NCBI RefSeq assembly: GCF_028640845.1
Contig: NC_080546.1
Coordinates: forward strand, 84,894,757 to 84,958,756
Origin: Ahaetulla prasina
Lineage: Eukaryota > Chordata > Lepidosauria > Squamata > Colubridae
Length of the DNA stretch: 64,000 nt
Direction: 5' to 3'
In this document: one piece after another, positions 19,898 through 30,297 of the stretch
Position numbering within the stretch: the first letter of the stretch is position 1
Layout of the letters: each line of letters opens with the position of its first letter
Program-made: the position numbers and the translations under genes
The notes under the pieces: model-generated
What the model was told of the DNA's origin: nothing
Databases searched by the model: none
Seen by the model: only the letters and a program-made list of their open reading frames with translations

Positions 19898-20008
19898 GTG
19901 TGTGGGTATGGGTGTATACATATGTACAGAAACAGACACAAAGAATAGAGACACACACAGACACACAGACACAGACATACACATACACACACACACACAC
20001 ATACACAC
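19898..20008. repeat. Imperfect (AC)n/(ACAG)n run
   Basis: Degenerate CA-rich repeat up to the MITE at 20009. Confidence 0.85.
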
Positions 20009-20510
20009 TGTATTTTTTGGAGTATAAGACACACTATTTTATCTTCTAAAAGAGGCTGAAAATTTGGGTGCGTCTTATACTCCGAATGTAGCCTTTTCAA
20101 AGCTTTTTTCCAGCCCTAACAAGGCGCTAGTGAATGACGCAATCTCCGTGCTTTCCCTGCTCCCTCCGACTGTTGACTGTGCTTTAGAAGCTTTTTTCCA
20201 GTGAAGCGATCTTCCGTGCTTTGCCTGCTCCCTCCGACTGTCAGCTGTGAAGTTTTTTCCCAGCCCTAACGAGGCGCTAGCGAGTGCAGCGATCTCCGTG
20301 GTTTGCCTGTTTTTCTCATTGCTTCTCTCTCCAAGGATCAGTTGTGCTTCAGAAGCTGTTTTTTATCCCCAAGCAGGGGGATAAAAAACAGCAATGTGCT
20401 GAAGCTGACCAGACTAAGGACGCTAGCCAGATGAATACCTGATAGGCAGATTTTCCCCCCCTATTTTCCTCCCCCAAAACTAAGCTGCGTCTTATACTCT
20501 GGATATATAT
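20009..20510. mobile_element. Tc1/mariner-like MITE, degraded
   Basis: Left end CTGTATTTTTTGGAGTATAA; right end GCGTCTTATACTCTGG, decayed. The interior has three imperfect roughly 100-bp repeats with GCTCCCTCCGACTGT and CCAGCCCTAAC(A/G)AGGCGCTAG. The outer 60 bp match 34033-34611 and 47158-47690; the interior does not. Confidence 0.7.
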
Positions 20511-20519
20511 ATGCAATGG

Positions 20520-20520
20520 C

Positions 20521-20592
<72 letters not shown>
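20520..20592. repeat. (AAT)n then (AAC)n microsatellite
   Basis: About 13 AAT then 10 AAC units, at the 3' end of the adjacent minus-strand CR1. A poly-leucine frame on the other strand is an artefact. Confidence 0.95.
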
Positions 20593-20593
<1 letters not shown>

Positions 20594-21040
20594 GAGTTGA
20601 AAGGGACCTTGGAGGCCTTCTAGTCCAACTCCCTGCCCAGGCAGGAAACCCTACACCACTTCAGACAAATGGTTATCCAATATATTTTCTTAAAAATTTC
20701 CAGTGTTGGAGCATTCACAACTTCTGCAGGCAAGTTGTTCCACTGATTAATTGTTCTAACTGTCAGGAAATTTCTCCTTAGTTCTAAGTTGCTTCTCTCC
20801 TTGATTAGTTTCCACCCATTGCTTCTTGTTCTACCCTCAGGTGCTTTGGAGAATAGCTTGACTCCCTCTTCTTTGTGGCAACTCCTGAGATATTGGAACA
20901 CTGCTATCATGTCTCCTCTAGTCCTTCTTTTCATTAAACTAGACATACCAAATTCCTGCAACCATTCTTCGTATGTTTTAGCCTCTAGTCACCTAATCAT
21001 CTTTGTTGCTCTTCTCTGCACTCTTTCTAGAGTCTGGTGA
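20593..21040 (-). mobile_element. CR1 LINE 3' fragment
   Basis: On the minus strand: [39 protein letters not shown] and NFLTVRTINQWNNLPAEVV are still in frame (113 codons), then the 3' UTR. The frame begins after a broken CTTTCTAGAGTCTGG block. Confidence 0.92.
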
Positions 21041-21260
21041 ATATCTGTAGCTCAGGTGTAGGATGAAGGTTCTCTGAGCTCATGGGTTGCTTTCTGAACG
21101 TTTCGTTATCAGGCTTTGCAACATCTTCAGCAGAGTTTAGGGGATGATTGCATCTGTGTTTTTCTGCTTGTAAAAGGTTTGTGGGGTCAGTAGGTATTAT
21201 GATGTGTCAGGTGTGGGTGTGTCAAGTGAGGGCCTTGTGATGAGGTAGGCAATGAGGCAA
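21041..21260 (-). mobile_element. Penelope-like element terminal repeat
   Basis: On the minus strand it reads CTGCTGAAGATGTTGCAAAG then TGATAACGAAACGTTC and GAAAGCAACCCATGAGC. The upstream half (ACAAGCAGAAAAACACAG) recurs in the opposite direction at 22370-22400, next to the Penelope coding remnant. Confidence 0.65.
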
Positions 21261-21279
21261 ACCACCCCAAATCCCTAAT

Positions 21280-21444
21280 CTCTATGCACACTGAGACTGA
21301 ACCACACCAATTTGACTGGAGCAATACAAGAATTATCTGTCAAGCTACCACCTGCCATACACATGATTTTATCAAAACCACAAGCAACCACACTCCACAA
21401 GTAATTCCATCAACAGACACATCGACCTACAACCAGCCTACGAA
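21280..21444 (+). pseudogene. Penelope-like element ORF C-terminus, part 1 of 2
   Basis: Codons around HQFDWSNTRIICQATTCHT and then NRHIDLQPAY, read across the hAT insertion as NRHIDLQPAYEPL, are the end of a GIY-YIG type Penelope-like protein. Such elements retrotranspose with a reverse transcriptase joined to a GIY-YIG endonuclease. The segment is missing about 40 residues between the two motifs and has frame changes. It is interrupted inside the Tyr-Glu codons by the hAT element at 21445. Confidence 0.7.
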
Positions 21445-22225
21445 CAGCGGTGGGTTTCACATATTTTTGCCACCGGTTCGCCGTATGGTTCGCCATGACG
21501 CTATGTGTGTGTGCGCCTTCCGTGCGATGCACCCGGCCTTCGGTGCATGCGCTTTGCTCACCTGTGCACCTTCTGCGCATGTGCCCAGCCTCCAAATCGT
21601 AGCTAAATAGGATGGCATTACATCTGGGCACCTGTTGTGACCCAGGCCCAAGTAGGCAGCAATAGACTTAGTTCATGGAAAAACAAACTTTATTTGAGCA
21701 GCTGGAAATTACTTCATTCCCAGTGTCATTCAACTCAAAGTAAAACAAATGCTTCCCAACACAAATTCCTCAGTTGTCTCACAAACCTTAGTCCAATTAG
21801 GCAAACTGCCAAAGGCCCTTCCTGGCAAATGTCCAGAAGCCACAAAAACAAAGACATACACGAAGCAGAGGATGCAGCTACAACGTTGTTTTCCGGCAAG
21901 CTGAAACACTGGTGCTGATCTGTTTTTAAGCCTTATGGGAGGGGCCAATCATCTCTTGGCCCTACTCCTGAGTTGTCCTCTCTGCTTGAGCTGCTCTTGC
22001 CTTCTGGCAGCTCTTCTCATGTATGCATTAGGAACAGGCTCCTCCTGTTCCTCTGCCTCATTACTATCAGTCTCTGGAGGCTCTGGAGTCCACACCTCAC
22101 TTCCCGATGGCCCTGGCCTCACCTCAGCCTCATCGCTGTTCGACTCCATTGCCAGCTCCGTAGGCTGCTGACAGACCGCAAAGCGCCACTACCAGTTTGC
22201 CCGAACCAGCTGAATACCACCTGTG
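21445..22225. mobile_element. hAT-type MITE carrying a solo LTR, perfect TSD
   Basis: CCTACGAA flanks both ends (21437-21444, 22226-22233). Ends CAGCGGTGGGTTTCAC and TGAATACCACCTGTG. Without the LTR the element is about 240 bp and matches 59133-59377 throughout (TAGCTAAATAGGATGGCAT, then CTACCAGTTTGCCCGAACC). Confidence 0.92.
21633..22173 (-). mobile_element. Solo LTR inside the hAT MITE
   Basis: A 541-bp block on the minus strand starting TGTCAGCAGCC and ending GGTCACAACA (TG...CA). It contains AATAAAG (complement of 21690-21698) near its 3' end and a CTTAAAAACAG element about 240 bp earlier. Flanks CACC and GACC match at 3 of 4 bases. A piece of the same LTR end is at 47956-47990. No internal genes. 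Confidence 0.78.
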
Positions 22226-22440
22226 CCTACGAACCCCTCAGAATTAAAATCAATTACACAGCCAAACAGCAACCCTCAACCAATCCACACATCTCCTCCC
22301 AACCAGCACTTCACTTCCCAGTGACCCTCTCCTGGCATGACCTCCCCATCACAAGGCGTACCGACCACAGCAAGCAGAAAAACACAGAAAAACTGGCATC
22401 CCCTAAACTCTGCCCAAGATGTTACCTAACCATACGTAAC
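22226..22440 (+). pseudogene. Penelope-like element ORF end and 3' UTR, part 2 of 2
   Basis: The frame resumes as EPLRIKINYTAKQQPS, then enters UTR sequence with ACAGCAAGCAGAAAAACACAG and CCCCTAAACTCTGCCC, the inverse of 21130-21190. It ends at the LINE-B boundary. Confidence 0.65.
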
Positions 22441-22445
22441 ACTTC

Positions 22446-23443
22446 TCTTCTCTCTGTATACCAATGACTGCATCTCCAATGATCCATCTGTTAAGCTACT
22501 GAGGTTCGCAGATGACACAACAGTGATTGGTCTCATTTGAGACAATGACGAATCCGCATATAGACGAGAGGTCGAACGACTAGCCTTGTGGTGCAACCAA
22601 AACAATCTGGAACTGAACACCCTCAAAAACGTAGAAATGGTGGTAGACTTTAGGAGAAACTCTTCCATACTTCCACCTCTCACAATACTTGACAACACAG
22701 TATCAACAGTAGAAACCTTCAAATTTTTGGGTTCTATCATATCGCAAGATCTCAAATGGACAGCTAACATCAAAAACATCATTAAAAAAGGACAACAAAG
22801 AATGTTCTTTTTGCGCCAACTCAGTAAGCTCAAACTGCCCAAGGAGCTGCTGATCCAGTTCTACAGAGGAATTATTGAGTCTGTCATTTGCACCTCTATA
22901 ACTGTCTGGTTCGGTTCTGCAACCCAACAAGAAAAACACAGACTTCAGAGGATAATTAGAACTGCAGAAAAAATAATTGCTACCAACCTGCCTTCCATTG
23001 AGGACCTGTATACTGCACAAATCAAGAAGAGGGCTGTGAAAATATTTACAGACCCCTCGCATCCTGGACATAAACTGTTTCGACCCCTACCCTCAAAATG
23101 ACGCTATAGAGCACTGTACACCAGAACAACTAGACACAAGAACAGTTTTTTCCCGAAGGCCATCACTCTGCTAAACAAATAATTCCATCAACACTGTCAG
23201 ACTATTTACTGAATCTGCACTACTATTAATCGTTTCATAGTTCCCATTACCAATCTCTTTCCACTTATGACTGTATGACTATAACTTGTTGCTGGTAATC
23301 CTTATGATTTATATTGATATATTGACCATCAATTGTGTTGTAAATGTTGTACCTTGATGAAGGTATCTATTCTTTTATGTACACTGAGAGCATATGCACC
23401 AAGACAAATTCCTTGTGTGTCCAATCACACTTGGCCAATAAAA
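22446..23443 (+). mobile_element. LINE-B, longest copy, with RT catalytic motif
   Basis: It reaches further upstream than other copies and includes LRFADDTTVIGL (22499-22534), the F/YADD catalytic box of reverse transcriptase. The frame has a stop shortly after (CTCATTTGAGAC, 22537), then is open 22586-23101 (LWCNQNNLELNTLKNVEMV to SHPGHKLFRPLPSK) until a CGA-to-TGA type stop at 23099. A complete 3' UTR follows and runs into the TTCTA array. Two stops and a missing N-terminal endonuclease mean it is dead, but divergence from 7112 is low. Confidence 0.9.
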
Positions 23444-23534
23444 TTCTATTCTATTCTATTCTATTCTATTCTATTCTATTCTATTCTATTCTATTCTATT
23501 CTATTCTATTCTATTCTATTCTATTCTATTCTAA
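23443..23534. repeat. (TTCTA)n microsatellite at LINE-B 3' end
   Basis: About 18 perfect units starting directly after CAATAAAA of the LINE. Confidence 0.97.
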
Positions 23535-24007
23535 CAGTTGTGTCCACTGAAACCAAAATCAGAAAGGTTCACGTATGCAAGATGGAACCTTTCCTGAAAC
23601 CCTGCTTGCGTCTTAGTGAGTTTAGGTTGTGGATGAACCTGTCCATGTCAGCGCGATCCCAATTCACATTTATTCATTGGAACCCAGTCCAAAAAAAAAA
23701 AAAAAAAGGTGGTTGAGAGAGCATCGAATAACAAAGAAAAACATCTGGTCAATTTGTTTTAAAAGGATTTTCAAGGATTTACTGGAAGGCCTAGTTACTT
23801 TAGCAGAAGTCCAGACATAAATATACATCTGCTAGATGAAGTTGCAGACGTAAGAGACTGCAGATCAATCTGTCTGTCTGTCTATCCATCCAGCTATCTA
23901 TTTTCAGCATCTATGAATCACTCCATGCAACTCCAAGCAACTTAAAAGGAACTTGCACTAATCCACACATTTTAAGATAATCCAGTGTGCATTCTCATCT
24001 GCTAAAG
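23535..24007. other. Unassigned stretch
   Basis: A 17-bp A-run near 23691 and a short CTGT/CTAT patch near 23867-23905; otherwise nothing recognised. Confidence 0.4.
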
Positions 24008-24342
24008 CAGGGGGGTGTCAAACTGGATTTCTTCAAGGGGTGGATCAGCATTCTAGTTCTCCTCAGAGGGGGGCGACGGTGGAGTAGATGGGATGGACAA
24101 AGTGGTGAAATGTAAAATTTGTTACTACCGGTTCTGTGGGCGTGGCTTGGTGGGGGGAAATGTGCCTGAGTGGGCGTGGCCAACTTTTTTCTTTTTACTT
24201 TTAAAAGCATTATTTCTACAACCTCTTCAGCTGAGGAGGTTGTAAAAAAATGCTTTTAAAAGGTTCTGACGATCCCAGCTGAGCTGCGCGATCATCAGAA
24301 GCTTTTTTTTTTAACTTTTAAAAGCAATTTTTCAGCCGAAGA

Positions 24343-24345
<3 letters not shown>

Positions 24346-24420
<75 letters not shown>
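24346..24420. repeat. (ATA)n microsatellite
   Basis: About 25 ATA units marking the 3' tail of the adjoining minus-strand CR1. Confidence 0.95.
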
Positions 24421-24424
<4 letters not shown>

Positions 24425-24947
24425 GAAGGGACCTTGGAGGTCTTCTAGTCCAACCCCCTGCCCAGGCAGGAAACCCTACACCATTTCAGACAAATGGTTA
24501 TCCAACATTTTCTTAAAAATTTCCAGTGTTGGAGCATTCACAACTTCTGGAGGCAAGTTGTTCCACTGGTTAATTGTTCTAACTGTCAGGAAATTTCTCC
24601 TTAGTTCTAGGTTGTTTCTCTCCTTGATCAGTTTCCACCCATTGCTTCTTGTTCTACCCTCAGGTGCTTTGGAGAACAGCCCGACTCCCTCTTCTTTGTG
24701 GCAGCCCCTGAGATATTGGAACACTGCTATCATGTCTCCCCTAGTCCTTCTTTTCATTAAACTAGGCATACCCAGTTCCTGCAACCGTTCTTCATATGTT
24801 TTATCCTCCAGTCCCCTAATCATCTTTGTTGCTCTTCTCTGCACTCTTTCTAGAGTCTCAACATCTTTTTTTTTTTAAATCGTGGCGACCAAAACTGAAT
24901 GCAATATTCCAAGTGTGGCCTTACCAAGGCATTACAAAGTGGTATTA
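24421..24947 (-). mobile_element. CR1 LINE inside inner hAT
   Basis: Minus-strand frame 24476-24844 is open for 122 codons: [36 protein letters not shown] and FKKMLDNHLSEMV. The upstream block TTGGAATATTGCATTCAG is present on the same strand. 5'-truncated; well preserved. Confidence 0.93.
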
Positions 24948-25494
24948 ATGCTTTTATTTTATTAATCATAAATTTTATTAATTGTAAAGTGGTATTATAA
25001 AGTGGTATAAATGCTTTTAAAAGTAAAAAAAAAAAACTCTGATGATCGCGCAGCTCAGCTGGGTATGGGCGGCGGGCGAGACAGGGATTTTTGCTACTGG
25101 TTCTCTGAAACACCCTCCGCCATTGCTACCAGATCGGACAATTGGTCCGAACTGGGAGCATTTCACCACTGGATGGACAATTCTGCAGAAAACCTCCGAC
25201 CAAAACAGGCAGCACAGAGGCACCGAGAGGCCCCTACAGTCTCCAGCAGCTCTCTGCTAGCCAAAAATGGGCCACATGGCCCCCCTGTGGCCCATTTTGG
25301 CTGGCAGAGGCTCCTCAGGCCAGTCCTTTGATATGGGCAAGATTTAAGCACCCCACGGACCATGGGCCTTGAGTTTGACACCCCTGCTCTAAACAATACT
25401 CAAAATGTATTATTCCATGTATGGAATTCTCTTATTAGTATTATTTTTTGTCTGTATGATACTGAACCAACAATTTGCAATGTTTGCCTGCAAT

Positions 25495-25912
25495 AGTTTC
25501 TGGAAAGGCTGAGCCCCAAAGAATTAAGGCCTTTGAACTCTGGTGCTGGAAAAGACTCCTGTGAGTCCCTTGGACTGCAAGGTGAACAAACAAGTCAGTC
25601 CTAGAGGAGATCAACCTTGACTGCTCTTTAGAAGGCCAGATCCTGAAGATGAAACTCAAATACTTTGGCCACCTAATGAGAAGGAAGAAATCCCTGGAGA
25701 AGAGCCTGGAGAAGAGCCTGGAGAATGCTGGGAAAGATGGAGGGCAAAAGAAGAAGGGGACGACAGAGAACGAGGTGGCTGGATGGAGTCACTGAAGCAG
25801 TCAGTGTGAGCTTAAATGGACTCCAGAGGATGATAGAGGACGGGAAGGCCTGGAGGAACGTTGTCCATGGGTCAGATACGACTTCGCAACTAACAACAAC
25901 AACAACAACTTT
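25495..25912 (+). mobile_element. Bov-B (RTE) LINE 3' end
   Basis: FELWCWKRLL-like codons through a GKDGGQKKKG-type frameshifted segment to CTTCGCAACTAACAACAAC. GAGAAGAGCCTG is repeated three times at 25697-25722, a local slippage. 5'-truncated. Confidence 0.92.
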
Positions 25913-26499
25913 CTGGAAGCAACTCTTCTGAGCCAGTAATATAATCGATAAATCAAACAACATATACAAATTAAGTTTAAAATGAAAATAAGGCTACACA
26001 TTTTAAAATTATAGGCTAATGACAAACATCAAAAGGGTTAAAAATCCTAAAAGAGGCATTCAATATTAGTTATTACAAGGGGAGGGTGTTCTCGTGGGAC
26101 TAGCCAGCCCCCTAGCTGTGTGGATCTCTTTGCCCCTCACAGAAGGCTAAAGAGCCAATTTTTGACATCTTTGTTGAAGACCAAGAGATCGGGGCCTTTG
26201 TGCAATTTGAAACTGTGAATTTTATTATTGAGGTTGAGTGCACAGTCAGCCAGATGTTTAGATTGGATTTGGCATTTTTTTGTCCATCTATCAAGTTGTT
26301 GTCAAGGACCTGGGATAGGCAGATGTTGCTGTCCAAAGAAGTTAAAGATATCGTCGAGCAGGGTGTAAGCCTTTCCAAATAAAGCTGTGTTTTGCACTTG
26401 ACTGTATTATCTTATTAAATTTGCATGCTGCCTAACCCCAAGCAACTGTGGAAGTTTCAAAGGATCCCAAGAAATTTTTATCCATTCATTACTTGCTCT
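25913..26499. other. Unassigned stretch
   Basis: A minus-strand open frame at 26112-26378 (LDSNICLSQVLDNNLIDGQK) is not recognised. It may be old LINE sequence. Confidence 0.3.
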
Positions 26500-26605
26500 C
26501 CTTCTCCTTCTCCTTCTCCTTCTCCTTCTCATTCCCTCCATCCCTCCCCCCTCCTCCCAGTCTTCCTCCTCCTCCTCCTCCTCCTCCTCCTCCTCCTCCT
26601 CCTCT
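26500..26605. repeat. (TTCTCC)n then (CTC)n pyrimidine array
   Basis: Hexanucleotide then trinucleotide pyrimidine repeats. Confidence 0.93.
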
Positions 26606-26607
26606 TA

Positions 26608-26750
26608 AATTGTACCCTATGACCATCATTTGTGTTGCAAATGTTGTACCTTGATGAAGGTATTTTTTTTTAATTTTTCTTTTATGTACACTGAGAGCAT
26701 ATGCACCAAAACAAATTCCTTGTGTGTCCAATCACACTTGGCCAATAAAT
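26608..26750 (+). mobile_element. LINE-B 3' UTR only
   Basis: GTTGTACCTTGATGAAGG, GTACACTGAGAGCATATGC and CACTTGGCCAATAAA, with no coding part. Confidence 0.88.
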
Positions 26751-27070
26751 TCTATTCTATTCTATTCTATTCTATTCTATTCTATTCTATTCTATTCTAT
26801 TCTATTCTATTCTATTCTATTTCTTCTTCTTCTCTTCCTCCTCTTCCTCCTCCTCCTCCTCCTCCTCCTCCTCCTCCTCCTCCTTCTCATTCTTATTCTC
26901 ATTCTCTCCCTCCCCCTCTCCTCCCCCTCCTCCTCCTCTTCTTCTCCTCCTCCCCCCATTCTTATTCTCATTCTCTCTCTCTCCTCCTCCTCCCTTTTCT
27001 CCTCCTCCTCCTCCTCCTCCTCCTCCTCCTCCTCCTCCTCCTCCTCCTCCTCCTCCTCCTCCTCCTCCTT
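26750..27070. repeat. (TTCTA)n followed by (TCC)n/(TTC)n arrays
   Basis: About 14 TTCTA units directly after the LINE (26750-26821), then long TCC and CTT runs with two CATTCTTATTCTCATTCTCTC interruptions. Long frames on both strands are repeat artefacts. Confidence 0.95.
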
Positions 27071-28092
27071 TCTCAAATGGGATGACTACAATCCATGATC
27101 ATGAGAAGGTGAAACACTGAACTCAGAGTTGTCTGTGCAATGTTTTCCGTGGCAACTAATGACGGTCAAATGAGGGTAATTGATGTTACTGAAATAGAAT
27201 GAAGAACAACAGCAAGATCCAAGTTCAACAAAAATGGGAATTCATTTCTGACCACGAAAACTCTGATCGGAGCAGTTCCTTTAAGTCATTTAAGCATCGC
27301 CTGTGCTTTAAATCATTTAAGCCTAACTCAAATGCCGTTTTTCTTGCCTTTGAACAATTGAGAATCTAGATGCCCTCTGTAACTTCCCGAGCTTTCCACA
27401 GAGGATTACAATAATTAAAACGAGAACAAATAGAACCACTTTGATGCAGGTACACAGTCTTTCATCACACAGGTTGGCTCTCAGAAAGGGTGACTCTGCA
27501 AGCTCATTCATGCGGGCTAACATTTTCCATGGAAACGGCTCGGTGGGATGCAATACAATCCGTAGACAAATCTTCTGCTCGCTGAAGCGCATCAGCCCTT
27601 GCGCGACCTCTTAGGGCTTGTCATCCAGCGCCACCTGCGAAACGGCCAACTGGTTTTGATGGCGGAAAGAGGTTAAGTGGCCTAGCGAGCCAGCAAGATG
27701 TTGAACTAGTCAAAGCTTCACCTTTGACTGGCCGATCAACTGGTCCACTTAACACCAGCAGTCAGCGGGATGATTGGCAGAATCCCTTCTCCATAAAGGC
27801 CAACCATTCATTTTGTTTCATTTCCTTAATGACAAGGTTGCTTGTGTAAAAGGCTGTTAACATTCCAATTACTACGTTCAGGGAGAATTTCCCAAGACCC
27901 TTTCCCCCGATTAATGTTTTCGGCAGAAACATTTTCCTTTATGCAATGTTTGCCGGTGAGGATAAATCACTCCGACACCGTTTCATAACAGCTTCCAGTC
28001 AAATAGTTCCAGAGTTAAAGAGACAGGAAAGAAAACTTTCTTTCCAGAAGAAATGCATCATCATCATCATCTCAGATGAAATGCAAGGAAAC
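27071..28092. other. Unassigned, low-repeat stretch
   Basis: About 1 kb without a recognised transposon. Mixed composition with CpG near 27600-27760. Open frame 27323-27592 (minus) has no recognised domain. It may be unique DNA. Confidence 0.35.
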
Positions 28093-28562
28093 TCTGAACC
28101 CCACATTCAGTGTTTGCCCTACAGCACAACACAAGAGCTTTCTGTCTATGGAGATTCCAGTCATCCAGGCCATGGTTATGTATATGCAGTACAATGCAGT
28201 GAGCCATCTGCGGATCTGTTCATTGGGGAAACAAAACAACCACTTCATAGACGCATGGCGCAACATAGGAGAACAAACTCATCAGGACTAGATTTGGCAA
28301 TCTATCTGCCTTTAAAAAACACAGGCCACTCTTTTAAAGACAACAAAGTCCATATTTTGGACAGAGGGGATCTCTGGTTTGAAAAAGGAATCAAAGAGGC
28401 CATGACAAAATTGATCAGCCCTCTCTAAACACAGGAGGAGGGATATGACGTCATCAATGCCCAATCTACAACACAGTCCTTTCAACAGTTCCAAGAAGGC
28501 TCCACACCAATTTGCACCACTCAGGTGACTCTGATGACGCAGATAAACCTCCAGGTGACCTT
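28093..28562 (+). pseudogene. Penelope-like element GIY-YIG endonuclease remnant, part 1
   Basis: Frame 28166-28428 reads GYVYAVQCSEPSADLFIGET, KQPLHRRMAQHRRTNSSG, then NTGHSFKDNKVHILDRGDLW and FEKGIKEAMTKL. The Y-Y...FIG spacing, the HRRMAQHR arginines and the HSF-x-D block are those of the GIY-YIG nuclease of Penelope-like elements, which nicks target DNA for reverse transcription. The reverse transcriptase upstream is absent. A stop at 28426 is followed by 3' non-coding sequence, split at 28563 by a Bov-B. Confidence 0.85.
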
Positions 28563-28836
28563 GTTGTTGTTAGTTGTGAAGTTGTTTCAGACCCATCGTG
28601 ACCCCATGGATAATGTTATTCAAGGCCTTCCTGTCCTCTACCATCCCCTGGATTCCATTTAAGCTCACGCCGACTGCTTCAGTGACTCCATCCAGCCACC
28701 TCATTCTCTGTCGTCCCCTTCTTCTTTTGCCCTCCATCTTTCCTAGCATTAGGCTCTTCTCCTGTGAGTCCTTCCTTCTCATTACGTGGCCAAAGTATTT
28801 GAGTTTCACCTGCAGGATCTAAGGAACAGTCTTGCT
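28563..28836 (-). mobile_element. Bov-B 3' end inserted in Penelope element, 14-bp TSD
   Basis: Minus-strand Bov-B 3' end, TTGTTGTTAGTTGTGAAG to TCACCTGCAGGATC. CTCCAGGTGACCTT occurs at 28549-28562 and 28837-28850. About 16 bases next to the right copy are not Bov-B. Confidence 0.88.
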
Positions 28837-29040
28837 CTCCAGGTGACCTTAATGATCCAACAAAAAGAAGGCAAATGACCAGCTGTCTGCAAGGAGTATA
28901 AATCCTTCCATTCCCCACCATCCAGTCAGAGCTGAAGAAGCTTCTTGGGTGATGAGTGAAACCTCTTCAAAGAAAAAAACAACAAGAAAATCCAGTTGCC
29001 TCTTGACAAAAGTACTTTTGGGACAAGAGCTTTCTACTAA
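28837..29040 (+). mobile_element. Penelope-like element 3' UTR, part 2
   Basis: Contains GAGCTGAAGAAGCTTCTTGG, TGATGAGTGAAACCTCTTC and CCAGTTGCCTCTTGACAAAA, the repeated terminal motif also at 4430-4700 and 29990-30180. Confidence 0.75.
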
Positions 29041-29544
29041 TATGATATTACCAGATGTCATTATTCTGTACCCGTGGCATCAGGAAATATTGCAAGTCCT
29101 TTTTTTTCTCTTTTGAATAGCTATGTCATAAGGTCAAGTGAGAAAGCTTTATTTGGAGGGGGAATAGAATCAGGTCAACATTTATGGCAAGTGGGATGGC
29201 TCAGCCTTTAGACTTGGGTTGATGGAACTTCCCCTTTCGTATGTATTTCACTGGTAGATACTCACAGCCCACTTATTTGATTATTAATAATAAATAAGCC
29301 TCTGGCCTGTCTCATACCTTTTACTTGTAAAGAAGAATAGGAGTTTTTCCTTGATTTTGTATAGCTTTCCTTTAATTCTTCTTATATAAAGTAAACGTAT
29401 ACGCTCAATAACTGGGTACATCGTAAGTATGATCTCCAAACTTAGTAAAAAGACTGAGTCAGATCCGGTTTCCAGATCTAGAATTTCAACCAAGACTTTT
29501 GCCTTGATGAAGCTTTAAAAGTACCGTTCTTAAACTGTATTCAA
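29041..29544. other. Unassigned stretch
   Basis: No recognised element. Confidence 0.4.
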
Positions 29545-29697
29545 ATCAACAGAGATTCATTTGGCGTGTACTGTGCATGCACATGCAGCGTGCTTTTGGC
29601 ATGCCCCGCACATGTGCACATGTAGCGTGTGTTTGGCGTGCACCGTGCATGCACGGGCTGTGAACTGGTGGCAATCCATGGAAGATTTCACCACTGC
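29545..29697. mobile_element. hAT-type MITE remnant
   Basis: Right end AAGATTTCACCACTG is intact. The interior repeats GCATGCACATGCAGCGTGC-like units. The left end is not identifiable. Confidence 0.5.
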
Positions 29698-29708
29698 TAC
29701 CCACCCAC

Positions 29709-29773
<65 letters not shown>

Positions 29774-29793
29774 ATCTATCTATCATCTATCTA
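29709..29793. repeat. (CTAT)n (= GATA) array, Bkm-type
   Basis: About 20 CTAT units. Confidence 0.96.
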
Positions 29794-29989
29794 TATTTTC
29801 TGGCCCCTACCATTCTTCTAGACTGAACTTGTCCAGGACAGGATGACCATGGATTTTGGTCAACAGGTGCTAGGGACAGCATCTCTCCTGGCTTGATTCC
29901 TCCAACACCATGTCCAAAGCTATGAGACCATAGCGCGCTTTTTAAGTATTGACTACTTCAGTCTGCTTTGGAGCCTTTCTTAAGCCCCC

Positions 29990-30180
29990 TCTCAAGGCTG
30001 GAGAGCATTTTTCATGGAACATGCTGGAAGAATGTGGACTGGGGACTTTGTCCCACAAGTCTAAAGTTGTTGCTGTTGTTTTCCAAAAGGCAACTGCACT
30101 TTCTTCGTTTTTGCTTGAGGACATTTTGCTTCTCATCTAAGAAGCTTCTTCCATTCTGACTGAATGATGGAGAATGGAAG
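29990..30180 (-). mobile_element. Penelope-associated terminal repeat
   Basis: Minus strand: GAAGAAGCTTCTTAGATGAG, AGCAAAATGTCCTCAAGC and CAGTTGCCTTTTGGAAAAC, matching 28930-29030. The 195 bases before it (29794-29989) hold nothing recognised. Confidence 0.6.
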
Positions 30181-30297
30181 GATTGACATTTACCACTAGA
30201 CTGTCCTTCTTAGAAGATGGGACCTGTAACGTATCTTGGGTCCCCATTTTGGTTTGTTCGGAAGATGTAACTGGAAAAAAAGACATTCCTTCAAATG

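Larger units (their letters stand above)
24100..25171. mobile_element. Inner hAT element with perfect TSD
   Basis: GATGGACA at 24092-24099 and 25172-25179. Left end AAGTGGTGAAATGTAAAA (first base changed from C), right end GGAGCATTTCACCACTG. Interior foldback units TTTTAAAAGCATTATTTC...GAGGTTGTA. It holds a CR1 with a TAA array. Confidence 0.92.
24008..25386. mobile_element. Outer hAT element (CAGGGGTGTCAAAC type)
   Basis: Ends CAGGGGGGTGTCAAACTGG and TTGAGTTTGACACCCCTG are inverted repeats of a common vertebrate hAT type. Flanks TGCTAAAG and CTCTAAAC share CTAAA only, so this is the oldest layer. The net element without the inner hAT is about 300 bp. Confidence 0.82.

Noticed and set aside
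20349..20591. Poly-leucine protein
   Set aside because: Antisense reading of (AAT)n/(AAC)n.
26424..27098. Leu/Ser/Pro-rich and Glu-rich frames
   Set aside because: Low-complexity TCC/TTC and TTCTA arrays.
28093..28428. Host or bacterial GIY-YIG nuclease gene
   Set aside because: The flanking 3' sequence repeats at other Penelope remnants in the window, and the N-terminal reverse transcriptase is missing; it is a Penelope fragment.
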